A DNA stretch of 6,578 bases from DASUTW01 sp035513995 (GCA_035513995.1 DATKBL010000122.1:1-6578), one strand, 5' to 3'; shown: positions 1 through 5,930, counted from the first letter of the stretch. Translations and numbers: made by a program. The notes: generated by a model not told the origin, from the sequence alone.

Positions 1-579
1 GATCTGAACACGCGGGAGGCTCCGGTCATCGAGGACGGCGCGACCGTTCGCGGTGAGATCCGTCGGCGCGCCTTCGACTTCGACCGTGGGCCGTTCCCCT
101 TCTTCGCGCGGCTCGCGGTGTGGGTCGCGGTGTCGGCCTCGATGCTGGCGCTCGGGCTGCTGCTGGTCCTGCTCTTCCCGAGGGCGATGGACGCGATCGC
201 CCTCGCCTGGCAGACGGGCATGGGCGGCTCGATCGGCTGGGGCCTGCTCCTGCTCGTCGGGCTCCCCATCCTCGGAGTCCTGTTCGCGATCACCATCGTG
301 GGGATCCCCCTCGGGGTGGGGCTGCTGCTGGCGCTGGCCCTGCTGTATGCGACCGGGTATGCGGTCGCCGGCTGGATCCTCGGGCGACAGCTGATCAAGC
401 CGCCGACGGCGCGAGCGCTCGCCGTGCTGGTCGGGGTCCTGCTGCTCCGGCTGATCGCCTTGATCCCGGTGGTCGGGGGCATCGTCGGGGCGCTGGCCTC
501 GGCGTTCGGCCTCGGAGCGATCGCGGTCGCCTCGTGGCGGGCGGGCCGCGTGGTGGCGGTGACGGAAGGTCGGGAGTGA
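1..579 (+). CDS. Bactofilin-like (polymer-forming) protein with C-terminal four-helix membrane domain, 5' partial
   Basis: The reading frame is open from the first base and ends at TGA 577-579, leaving 192 residues; the start lies outside the window. Residues 8-20 read APVIEDGATVRGE, the hydrophobic-Gly-x-V-x-G rhythm of the last rungs of a bactofilin-type or left-handed beta-helix polymer-forming domain. A linker rich in Phe and Asp follows, then about four hydrophobic segments (roughly 37-58, 76-118 as a double span, 140-178), with Gly/Pro turns such as GLPILG and TIVGIPLG. This resembles the membrane modules attached to many bacterial and archaeal polymer-forming cytoskeletal proteins (DUF8173-like, from memory). 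Family knowledge suggests a membrane-anchored scaffold at the cell envelope; no catalytic residues are visible. It overlaps the next membrane gene by GTGA, so the two are probably co-translated. The membrane nature is certain; the bactofilin part rests on only about 20 residues. Confidence 0.75.
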   Translation, partial: DLNTREAPVIEDGATVRGEIRRRAFDFDRGPFPFFARLAVWVAVSASMLALGLLLVLLFPRAMDAIALAWQTGMGGSIGWGLLLLVGLPILGVLFAITIVGIPLGVGLLLALALLYATGYAVAGWILGRQLIKPPTARALAVLVGVLLLRLIALIPVVGGIVGALASAFGLGAIAVASWRAGRVVAVTEGRE

Positions 580-1367
580 GCGATCCCAGGGTCGGTTACG
601 AGCTCCGTCCCCGAGGGGTCGGCGAGATCCTGACGGACGCCTTCGAGGTCTACCGAAGGAACTTCCTCGTCCTGGTGTCGATCGTCGCCGTGGTGGTGGT
701 GCCGTTGACGCTGCTGCAGTACTTCTTGATCGTCGAGGTCGTCGACCTGCAGGGGCTCCAGGAGGGGGAGCGCCTGCTGGACGCGGGCGAGGCCGCGCGG
801 GTCACCCTCGGGGCGTTCGCGCTGGGGATCCTCGGGTTCGTGGTCACCCAGGTCGCGACGGGGGCCGCGACACACGCGGTGGCCTCGACCGTGGCGGGTA
901 AGAGTCCGAGCCTCGGCGTCAGCTATCGCGCGGCCCTGGGGATGCTCGGCTCGCTCCTCCTGGCGACGCTCCTCATCGGGCTGGCGGTGGCCGGCGGGTT
1001 CGTCCTGCTGGTCATCCCCGGCTTCATCGTGCTCGTGCGGCTGATCGCTACGATCCCCTCGGTCGTCGTGGAGAGGGCGACCGGGGGACGGGCCCTGGGG
1101 AGGTCGTGGGAGCTGGTCCGCGGACGCTCGTGGCAGGTCTTCGGCGCCATGCTCGTGGTGCTGATCATCGCCGGCATCCTCACCGGCATCCTCACCGCCC
1201 CGGTCGGGGACGAGTGGTTCGCGCAGGGCGTCGCCGCCTCCATCGCCTCCCTCGTGACGACCCCGTACCTGCTCACCGTCGTCGTGCTCCTCTACCTCGA
1301 CCTGCGGGTCCGGAAGGAGCAGCTCGACCACGCGACGCTGCGGCACGAGCTCGCCGAAGGGCGATGA
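576..1367 (+). CDS. Six-TM membrane protein, glycerophosphodiesterase membrane-domain type
   Basis: The 263-residue protein starts at GTG 576, inside the stop of the previous gene (GTGA overlap). GGAAGG at 564-569 sits 6 bases upstream. The frame stays open to base 120, but that extra part is a shadow of the upstream gene: it is rich in Arg/Gly/Pro and has no SD. The N-terminus, with RPRGVGEILTDAFEVYRRNF at residues 11-30, is the amphipathic opening typical of the membrane domain attached to some glycerophosphoryl diester phosphodiesterases (PF10110-like) and of free-standing relatives. Hydrophobic segments lie near 31-53, 77-97, 120-137, 139-160, 186-207 and 219-241. The family signature ALGRSWELVRGRSWQVFG is at 173-190. 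No phosphodiesterase catalytic domain is attached, so it is not expected to be an enzyme. Its role is unknown; pairing with the bactofilin-like gene suggests an envelope or membrane-organising function (inference). Confidence 0.82.
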   Translation: MSDPRVGYELRPRGVGEILTDAFEVYRRNFLVLVSIVAVVVVPLTLLQYFLIVEVVDLQGLQEGERLLDAGEAARVTLGAFALGILGFVVTQVATGAATHAVASTVAGKSPSLGVSYRAALGMLGSLLLATLLIGLAVAGGFVLLVIPGFIVLVRLIATIPSVVVERATGGRALGRSWELVRGRSWQVFGAMLVVLIIAGILTGILTAPVGDEWFAQGVAASIASLVTTPYLLTVVVLLYLDLRVRKEQLDHATLRHELAEGR

Positions 1368-1377
1368 AGCGCTCGCC

Positions 1378-1402
1378 AGGGTCCCGTTCCGAGCGGGACC
1401 CT
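1378..1402 (+). terminator. Perfect 9-bp GC-rich hairpin after the membrane gene pair
   Basis: AGGGTCCCG (1378-1386) is the exact reverse complement of CGGGACCCT (1394-1402), around a 7-base loop. The hairpin begins 10 bases after the stop at 1367. No T-run follows (CGCCCCTAG), so it is not a classical intrinsic terminator. Stem-only terminators of this kind are commonly proposed in high-GC actinobacteria. It separates the upstream pair from the next gene, which has its own candidate promoter. Confidence 0.6.
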
Positions 1403-1431
1403 CGCCCCTAGAGCCCCCGCTCGCTCACCCG

Positions 1432-1437
1432 TAGCCT
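1432..1437 (+). promoter_or_regulatory. Candidate -10 hexamer TAGCCT for the eight-TM gene
   Basis: TAGCCT matches the actinobacterial TAnnnT -10 pattern. It lies 17 bases before ATG 1455 and 29 bases after the hairpin. A start of transcription about 7 bases downstream (near 1444) would leave a leader of about 11 bases that still holds the GGAAGGGG ribosome site. No convincing -35 is seen. Confidence 0.35.
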
Positions 1438-1454
1438 CGACCGCGGAAGGGGTG

Positions 1455-2315
1455 ATGGATGTGGAAACGCATCTGGAGCGGACCTCGTCGAGGGCGCCCG
1501 TGCTCCCCGAGCCGGTCCCTCGGCGGTGGCTGTGGCTCTCGCTGCCGATCGCCGGGCTGGCGATGGGGGCGAGCCTAGCGGGGATCCTGATCGACGCGAT
1601 CTACGCGGGGGAGACCGCGAACTGGGCGACCCAGGCGGTGGGACAGGACGTGGCCAATGTCGCCGTCGCGTACCCCGCGCTGCTCGTCCTCGCCCTGCTG
1701 GCCGCCCGCGGCTCGCTGCGTGCCGCGCTGGCCTGGATGGGCGTGCTGGTCTACAGCGCCTACACGTTCGCCATCTACGCGTTCAGCGTGAGCTTCGGCC
1801 CGCTGTTCCTCGTGTACGTCGCGGTGCTCGGGCTGTCGGTGTACGCGCTGATCGGGGGGCTGACGAGCCTCTCGCCGGAGCGGGTGGCGGCGAGCGTCGC
1901 GCCTCGCACGCCGGTGAGATCGGCGGCCATCCTGCTGATGGCGATCGCCTCCGCGTTCGCGCTGCTGTGGCTGGCGGAGATCCTCCCCGCGGCCTTCGCG
2001 GGGACGACGCCGAACGCCCTAGTCGAGGTGGGCCTGCCCACGAACCCCGTGCACGTGCTCGACCTGGGGCTGCTCCTCCCGGCCGCGATGATCGCGGGCG
2101 TTCTGCTCCTCCGGGGCCGCGCGCTCGGGTACGTCCTGGCGCCGGTGATCCTCGTCGCGCTCATCGCGCTCGGTGTGGGGATCGTGTCGGTGGTCGCGGT
2201 CGCGCCGCTCCGGGGCGAGGACGCGGCGCCGGCGGTGGGCGTGGTGATGGGGGCGCTGACGCTTGGGCAGCTGCTCGTGGTGACGCGGTTCCTCCGGGGC
2301 GTTCGGGGCTCCTAG
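1455..2315 (+). CDS. Eight-TM integral membrane protein of unknown function
   Basis: The protein has 286 residues from ATG 1455, preceded by GGAAGGGG (1445-1452). GTG 1452 and GTG 1461 are equally in frame, and the latter has better SD spacing, so the start is uncertain by a few codons. A polar, proline-rich N-terminus of about 25 residues precedes eight predicted hydrophobic segments near 26-47, 67-84, 91-112, 115-136, 156-180, 198-219, 224-250 and 258-279. Segment 3 carries a distinctive aromatic string, YSAYTFAIYAF (100-110), followed by PLFLVYVAVLGLSVYAL in segment 4. I recall similar Tyr/Phe-rich strings in unnamed actinobacterial membrane proteins but know no assigned function. No charged catalytic or transporter signature, ATP-binding motif or signal peptide is visible. 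It stands alone between the hairpin and a cupin gene that begins 15 bases after its stop. Confidence 0.8.
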   Translation: MDVETHLERTSSRAPVLPEPVPRRWLWLSLPIAGLAMGASLAGILIDAIYAGETANWATQAVGQDVANVAVAYPALLVLALLAARGSLRAALAWMGVLVYSAYTFAIYAFSVSFGPLFLVYVAVLGLSVYALIGGLTSLSPERVAASVAPRTPVRSAAILLMAIASAFALLWLAEILPAAFAGTTPNALVEVGLPTNPVHVLDLGLLLPAAMIAGVLLLRGRALGYVLAPVILVALIALGVGIVSVVAVAPLRGEDAAPAVGVVMGALTLGQLLVVTRFLRGVRGS

Positions 2316-2318
2316 CGT

Positions 2319-2324
2319 TACCAT
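2319..2324 (+). promoter_or_regulatory. Candidate -10 hexamer TACCAT, leaderless spacing, for the cupin gene
   Basis: TACCAT ends 6 bases before ATG 2331, so the expected transcription start (7 bases after the hexamer's last T) falls on the A of the start codon. A second TAnnnT hexamer, TAGCGT (2313-2318), directly precedes it and includes the TAG stop of the upstream gene. There is no good SD before ATG 2331, which fits a leaderless transcript. No clear -35 is seen. Confidence 0.5.
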
Positions 2325-2330
2325 CGGGGC

Positions 2331-2687
2331 ATGGACATCCTTCGGATGGCGTCCGAGAACGAGGACTTCCGCCGGGAGGTGACGACCGGGAGGCACGCGC
2401 AGGTCGTGCTCATGACGATCCCTCCGGACGAGGAGATCGGCGAGGAGGTACACCCCGACGTGGACCAGATCCTCCTGTTCGTGGAGGGGCGGGGCGAGTC
2501 CGTGCTCGACGGCGAGACGGGCTCGGTCGGCCCGAACGATCTGGTCTTCGTCCGCGCGGGCACCCGGCACAACTTCCGCAACACGGGGGAGGAGCCCCTT
2601 CGGCTCGTGACCGTGTACGCGCCTCCCGAGCACCCGGCCGGGACCGTCCACCGGACCAAGGCTGAGGCCGACGCCGCCGAGCACTGA
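2331..2687 (+). CDS. Single-domain cupin protein (mannose-6-phosphate isomerase-like cupin)
   Basis: The 118-residue protein is one cupin beta-barrel. Motif 1 is GEEVHPDVDQILLFVEG (37-53). It has His41, but Asp43 takes the place of the usual second His, and Asp45-Gln46 stand for the usual Glu-Gln. Motif 2 is GPNDLVFVRAGTRHNFRN (67-84), with His80 and Asn84, and Arg75 where Pro is usual. The C-terminus, YAPPEHPAGTVHRTKAEA (96-113), is a hallmark I recognise from a widespread small-cupin family, often annotated as mannose-6-phosphate isomerase-like; these lack proven sugar isomerase activity. Possible metal ligands are His41, Gln46 and His80. It is a soluble cytoplasmic protein and its substrate cannot be told. 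ATG 2331 follows a -10-like box at leaderless distance and lacks an SD. The next gene has its own SD and -10 candidate 47 bases further on. Confidence 0.88.
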   Translation: MDILRMASENEDFRREVTTGRHAQVVLMTIPPDEEIGEEVHPDVDQILLFVEGRGESVLDGETGSVGPNDLVFVRAGTRHNFRNTGEEPLRLVTVYAPPEHPAGTVHRTKAEADAAEH

Positions 2688-2698
2688 CCCGCCTTTGC

Positions 2699-2704
2699 TA
2701 GGCT
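2699..2704 (+). promoter_or_regulatory. Candidate -10 hexamer TAGGCT for the CBS-BON gene
   Basis: TAGGCT is preceded by TTTGC, a short AT-rich patch in very GC-rich surroundings. A start near 2711 would give a 24-base leader containing GGAGG (2724-2728) at 6 bases from ATG 2735. No -35 is recognisable at 16-18 bases upstream. Confidence 0.4.
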
Positions 2705-2734
2705 GGTGACGTCCCTCGATCCTGGAGGTTGGCG

Positions 2735-3466
2735 ATGACGCGTGTCTCCGACGTGATGACGAGCGATGTGATCTCGGTGCGGGAGGACACCCCCCTGAAG
2801 GAGATCGCCAGGCTCATGCACGAGCGCCGGATCAGCGGCGTGCCGGTCGTCGGCGACGAGGGTCGCCTCGAGGGCATTGTGAGCGAGGCGGATCTCCTCG
2901 CGCTCGAAGAGGAGCGGGTGGAGCCGAAGCGACGCAGGAGCTTCGTGGAGTGGTTCATTGACCCGAGCCGGCTCGCCGAGATCGAGGCGCGGGCCGAGGA
3001 CGTGCGGGCGAAGGAGATCATGACCCGGGACGTCGTGACGGTCGGGTCCGACGCCCCGATCCGGGAGGCGATCAAGGCGATGCTCGACGCGGGCGTGAAG
3101 CGACTGCCGGTCGTGGACGACGACGGCAAGCTCGTCGGCATCGCCAGCCGCACCGACCTCATCTCGCCCATGCTCCGTGAGGACGACGAGATCGAGCGCG
3201 AGGTGAAGGAGGACGTGATCCTCAGGTCGCTGTGGATCGATCCGACGATGATGCTCGTCGATGTAGAGGGCGGCGTCGTCCGCCTCGAGGGTCGGGTCGA
3301 GAGCAGGAGCGTCAAGGAGATCCTGGTCGACATGGTCCGTCGGGTGGACGGGGTCGTGGGCGTGGAGGCCGACGACCTCTCCTACGAAGTGGACGATCGG
3401 GAGATCGAGCCGCCGCCGGCGCGCACCGGCTTGACCTGGGGAGAGAACTGGACCCGCCGGACGTGA
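2735..3466 (+). CDS. CBS-CBS-BON domain protein
   Basis: The 243-residue protein starts at ATG 2735, chosen because GGAGG at 2724-2728 is 6 bases away; the in-frame TTG 2729 overlaps that site. CBS domain 1 spans about 8-58 (VMTSDVISV to GIVSEADLLAL). A charged linker with RRRSFVEWFIDPSRL (67-81) follows, then CBS domain 2 at about 95-146 (IMTRDVVTV to GIASRTDLIS). Both CBS units end in the Gly-Ile-x-Ser-x-x-Asp-Leu string that contacts adenine-nucleotide ribose in ligand-binding members. Residues 151-220 form a BON domain (IEREVKEDV, then VVRLEGRVESRS with the conserved Gly, then VVGVEADDLSY). CBS pairs usually sense AMP, ATP or related nucleotides. BON domains are thought to bind membranes or phospholipid. 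A cytoplasmic energy- or stress-responsive protein is therefore likely, with an unknown target. It ends 4 bases from the convergent SDR gene. Confidence 0.93.
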   Translation: MTRVSDVMTSDVISVREDTPLKEIARLMHERRISGVPVVGDEGRLEGIVSEADLLALEEERVEPKRRRSFVEWFIDPSRLAEIEARAEDVRAKEIMTRDVVTVGSDAPIREAIKAMLDAGVKRLPVVDDDGKLVGIASRTDLISPMLREDDEIEREVKEDVILRSLWIDPTMMLVDVEGGVVRLEGRVESRSVKEILVDMVRRVDGVVGVEADDLSYEVDDREIEPPPARTGLTWGENWTRRT

Positions 3467-3470
3467 TCTC

Positions 3471-4253
3471 CTAGAGGTACCGGCCCATGCCGCCGGCCAC
3501 GTCGATGCTGGCGCCGGTGATGTAGCTGGCGCGGTCGCCGGCCAGGAACGCCACGATCCCCGAGACCTCCTCGGGCGTGCCGAATCTGCGCAGCGGCACT
3601 TCGTCGGCGGCCATCTGTGCGAAGAACTCCTCCTGCGAAAGCTGGGGGGCGCGCTTCTGACGGATGTGCTCCCACTGCGGCGTGACGACGAAGCCGATGT
3701 TGACGCTGTTGACGAGGATGCCGTCCCCGGCCGCTTCCATCGAGAGGGTCTTCGTGAACGCCAGGCTCGCGGCGCGGTTGGTAGAGGTGGCGAAGAACGT
3801 CGGGTCGGGGTACTTCCCGTAGATCGCGTTGATGTTGATGATGCGACCGCCGCCCCGAGATCGCATGTGGGGCAGCACCTCTCGTGAGCAGCGGATCATC
3901 GAGAAGAGCTTGACGTCGAGGTCGTCCTTCCAGTCCTCGTCGGAGAGGGTCTCGAAGGTGCCCGGGTGCGCGCGGCCCGCGTTGTTGACGAGGACATCGA
4001 TGCCGCCGAGCGTCTCGGCGGCCGCGGCGATGAAGCTGCGGACCTGCTCGGGGTCGGTGACGTCGGCCGGCTCCGCGAACACGGTCGTCCCGTGCGCGCG
4101 CAGCTCCTCGCCGGCCGCGCGCACCTCGTCCTCGGTACGCGAGCAGATCGCGACGTCCATGCCCTCACGGGCGAGCTCCTCGGCGATCGCGCGACCGAGG
4201 CCCTTCGAGCCGCCGGTGACGATCGCCTTCTTGCCGGCCAGGCCCAGCTCCAT
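3471..4253 (-). CDS. SDR-family (FabG-like) protein with all four catalytic tetrad positions replaced
   Basis: This 260-residue Rossmann-fold protein has the usual classical-SDR length. The dinucleotide motif TGGSKGLG is at 13-20. Asp64-Val65 and NNAG (90-93) are canonical, as is the C-terminal GTPEEVSGIVAFLAG block. By alignment with FabG-type enzymes the tetrad Asn-Ser-Tyr-Lys maps to Lys115 (DVKLFS), Ala143 (ININAIYG), Thr156 and Arg160 (ATSTNRAA). None of the four is kept. The codons at 3909-3911, 3825-3827, 3786-3788 and 3774-3776 read cleanly, with no frameshift or stop nearby. Ordinary proton-relay reduction is unlikely. I recall a described BKR-like SDR subgroup with an imperfect tetrad; this may belong near it. 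Arg39 after the second strand hints at NADP preference (inference). The start ATG 4251-4253 shares one base with the upstream stop (TGATG) and has no strong SD, so translation is probably by re-initiation. Confidence 0.9.
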   Translation of the reverse strand: MELGLAGKKAIVTGGSKGLGRAIAEELAREGMDVAICSRTEDEVRAAGEELRAHGTTVFAEPADVTDPEQVRSFIAAAAETLGGIDVLVNNAGRAHPGTFETLSDEDWKDDLDVKLFSMIRCSREVLPHMRSRGGGRIININAIYGKYPDPTFFATSTNRAASLAFTKTLSMEAAGDGILVNSVNIGFVVTPQWEHIRQKRAPQLSQEEFFAQMAADEVPLRRFGTPEEVSGIVAFLAGDRASYITGASIDVAGGMGRYL

Positions 4254-4672
4254 CAGTCGGGGTCGGCCTGAGCGGCTCGCATCGTCTCGAGGAGAACCTT
4301 CCGCGGGGGGACGAACACGTCGATCTCGAGGCAGGAGCTGTCGTGGGTGCGCGCGCCGTGGGGCACGCCGGCCGGGATCACCGCGACCATGCCCGGGCGC
4401 ATCACGCGCACGTCGCCGTCGAGGTCGAACTCGAACTCGCCCTCCACGACGAACGTGATCTGCTCCTCCTCATGGGCGTGCTTGGGGGCCTCGGTGTTGG
4501 GGTCGAAGTGGACCCAGTTCACCATCGTCCGATCGCCGAGGACCGGACGGAACACGAGCCCGGGGACGAACTGCACGGGGTCGATGCCGTCGAGCTCGAG
4601 GTAGCGCCCGTCGCCGGCCCGCTCCAGCGAGTCGTCGAGGGTGAAGTATTCGTCTGCGTCCGGCGTGCTCAT
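4253..4672 (-). CDS. Single-domain cupin protein with intact metal-binding motifs
   Basis: The 139-residue protein carries both cupin motifs in good form. Motif 1 is KHAHEEEQITFVVEGEF (64-80), with His65, His67 and the acidic/Gln71 group. Motif 2 is PGMVAVIPAGVPHGA (93-107), with His105. These would hold one divalent metal, as in KdgF-like and small dioxygenase or isomerase cupins. About 35 residues precede the barrel, including FVPGLVFRPVLGDRTMVNWV (36-55), the usual first strands. ATG 4672 is preceded by GGAGGGAGG about 6 bases away and overlaps the aminotransferase stop by four bases (ATGA). Its own stop overlaps the SDR start. It is thus the middle gene of a tightly coupled three-gene operon and probably acts on the same pathway intermediate as the aminotransferase. 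The substrate is not predictable; the fold is near certain. Confidence 0.92.
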   Translation of the reverse strand: MSTPDADEYFTLDDSLERAGDGRYLELDGIDPVQFVPGLVFRPVLGDRTMVNWVHFDPNTEAPKHAHEEEQITFVVEGEFEFDLDGDVRVMRPGMVAVIPAGVPHGARTHDSSCLEIDVFVPPRKVLLETMRAAQADPD

Positions 4673-5886
4673 CGTGTGCCTCCCTCCAGGTGGGCCGCGC
4701 TGACCTCCGCCAGCCTACGGATCCCTTCCTCGATCTCGTCGTCAGCGACCTTGCTGAACGACAGGCGCAGCGTGTTGGCGCCGGCCCCGTCGGGGAAGAA
4801 CGGGGCCCCCGGCACGAAGGCCACCTTCCGCTCCATCGCTTCCTTGGCCATCGCGGCCGTGTCGGTGCCCTCCGGGTAGGTCAGCCAGGTGAAGAACCCA
4901 CCCCGCGGACGCGTCCACCGGATCCCCTCGGGGGCGTGGACGTCGAGCGCGTCGAGCATGAGGCGGCAGCGCCGTCCGTAGAGCTTGCGGGCGCGCTCGG
5001 CCTGCGTCTCGAGCCCGCCGGACCGTCCGTACTCCTCGATGAGGCGCTGGCCGAGCGCGCCCGCACACTGGTCGGTGTTCTGCTTCGCGTTGACCATCTG
5101 CGCCACGATCTCCGCGGGGCCCGCGGCCCACCCGAGCCGCACGCCGGGGAAGAACGTCTTAGAGAAGGTACCCGCCTGCACGACGACGTCCGGCCCAAGC
5201 GTCCACAAGCTCGGAAGTCGGTCGCCCTCGAACCCCAGCTCCCGGTAAGCGACGTCCTCCACGACGAGGAAGCCGTGACGCCGGGCCACCTCGATCAGCG
5301 CCCCGCGACGTTCCTCCGCGAGGCTGACGCCCGCCGGGTTCTGATGGTCGGGAATCGTGTAGAGAAGCTTGGGCCTCCCGCGCTCGCGCACCGTCTCCTC
5401 GAGGCGCTCGACGTCGAGACCGTCCTCGTCCATCGGCACGGCTATCACGTTCGCCTCGAAGCTGCGGAAGGCCATGATCGCGCCGAGGTAGGTCGGCCCC
5501 TCCACGAGCACGAGGTCGCCGGGGTCGATCAGGCTCTTCCCGAGGAGCTCCAACGCCTCGATGCCTCCGCTCGTGATGAGTAGCTCCTCGTCGGCCGGCC
5601 GCCTCCCCTCGAGCGACTCGAGACGGTCGGCCATGAAGGCCCTGGGGCCGGGGAGGCCCGGGGTGGGCGCGTACTGGAACGCCACGGGGTCGTCGGCGAT
5701 CCGCTCGAAGAGGTCGCGGAGCACCTCGACGGGGAACGTCTCCGGGTCGGGGAAGCCACCCGCGAACGAGATGAGGTCGGTGGCGCCGGAGAGCGCGAGG
5801 ATCGAGGCCAGGCCCTCGCCGACGTCCACCCGGGTCCTCCGGGCGAACATCTGCTCCCAGCCGATCGCGCGCTCGGTCCTCGACAC
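4669..5886 (-). CDS. PLP-dependent aminotransferase, class I/II (2-aminoadipate aminotransferase-like)
   Basis: The 405-residue protein has full length for fold-type I aminotransferases. The N-terminal ISFAGGFPDPETFP (39-52) is the signature of the LysN/ARO8-like group. Others are QYAPTPGLPGPR (71-82), ITSGGIEALEL (104-114), YTIPDHQNPAG (176-186) with Asn183, VVEDVAYREL (208-217) with Asp211 and Tyr214 contacting the cofactor, and AGTFSKTFFPGVRLGW (238-253) with the Schiff-base lysine Lys243. Arg374 in NTLRLSFSK should bind the substrate carboxylate. It has no MocR-type helix-turn-helix extension. The enzyme would exchange an amino group between an amino acid (aminoadipate, aromatic or branched-chain are usual in the group) and 2-oxoglutarate in the cytoplasm. 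GTG 5886 is the start, because GAGGAGG (5894-5900) lies 7 bases upstream. It is the first gene of the minus-strand operon and shares a 50-bp divergent control region with the Dabb gene. Confidence 0.95.
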   Translation of the reverse strand: MSRTERAIGWEQMFARRTRVDVGEGLASILALSGATDLISFAGGFPDPETFPVEVLRDLFERIADDPVAFQYAPTPGLPGPRAFMADRLESLEGRRPADEELLITSGGIEALELLGKSLIDPGDLVLVEGPTYLGAIMAFRSFEANVIAVPMDEDGLDVERLEETVRERGRPKLLYTIPDHQNPAGVSLAEERRGALIEVARRHGFLVVEDVAYRELGFEGDRLPSLWTLGPDVVVQAGTFSKTFFPGVRLGWAAGPAEIVAQMVNAKQNTDQCAGALGQRLIEEYGRSGGLETQAERARKLYGRRCRLMLDALDVHAPEGIRWTRPRGGFFTWLTYPEGTDTAAMAKEAMERKVAFVPGAPFFPDGAGANTLRLSFSKVADDEIEEGIRRLAEVSAAHLEGGTR

Positions 5887-5907
5887 CTGCTCGCCTCCTC
5901 GGGCCGC

Positions 5908-5917
5908 ACGCTACCAT
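5908..5917. promoter_or_regulatory. Divergent promoter with two overlapping -10 hexamers
   Basis: On the plus strand TACCAT (5912-5917) faces the Dabb gene. On the minus strand TAGCGT (complement of 5908-5913) faces the aminotransferase operon. They overlap at a central TA. Expected transcription starts fall near 5924 (plus) and 5901 (minus), leaving leaders of about 13 and 15 bases, each little more than a strong SD. No -35 elements stand out on either side. The hexamers are seen; their use is inferred. Confidence 0.5.
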
Positions 5918-5922
5918 GCGCC

Positions 5923-5930
5923 GGGGAGGT
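5923..5930 (+). promoter_or_regulatory. Ribosome binding site that fixes the Dabb start
   Basis: GGGGAGGT contains GGAGGT, a full complement to the anti-SD, 6 bases before GTG 5937. It argues against the in-frame ATG 5916, whose first codons would be this very site. Confidence 0.75.

Noticed and set aside
120..575. Long upstream extension of the six-TM membrane gene frame
   Set aside because: This stretch is a second frame of the upstream gene, gives Arg/Gly/Pro-rich nonsense, and GTG 576 has an SD at the right distance.
1526..2665. 379-codon plus-strand frame across the eight-TM and cupin genes
   Set aside because: The translation is rich in Arg, Gly, Asp and Pro without hydrophobic or domain pattern, while the competing frames encode clear proteins.
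3471..4253. The SDR as a decaying pseudogene
   Set aside because: The frame is intact at normal length, the cofactor motif and C-terminal blocks are conserved, and the start is coupled to the upstream gene. Only the tetrad is changed.
4690..5583. 297-codon plus-strand open frame opposite the aminotransferase
   Set aside because: It is an antisense shadow typical of high GC. The minus strand encodes a full aminotransferase with every motif, and the plus frame shows no recognisable domain.
5880..5885. TCGACA as a -35 box for the Dabb promoter
   Set aside because: It is 26 bases from the -10 candidate, too far for normal spacing, and lies inside the aminotransferase coding start.
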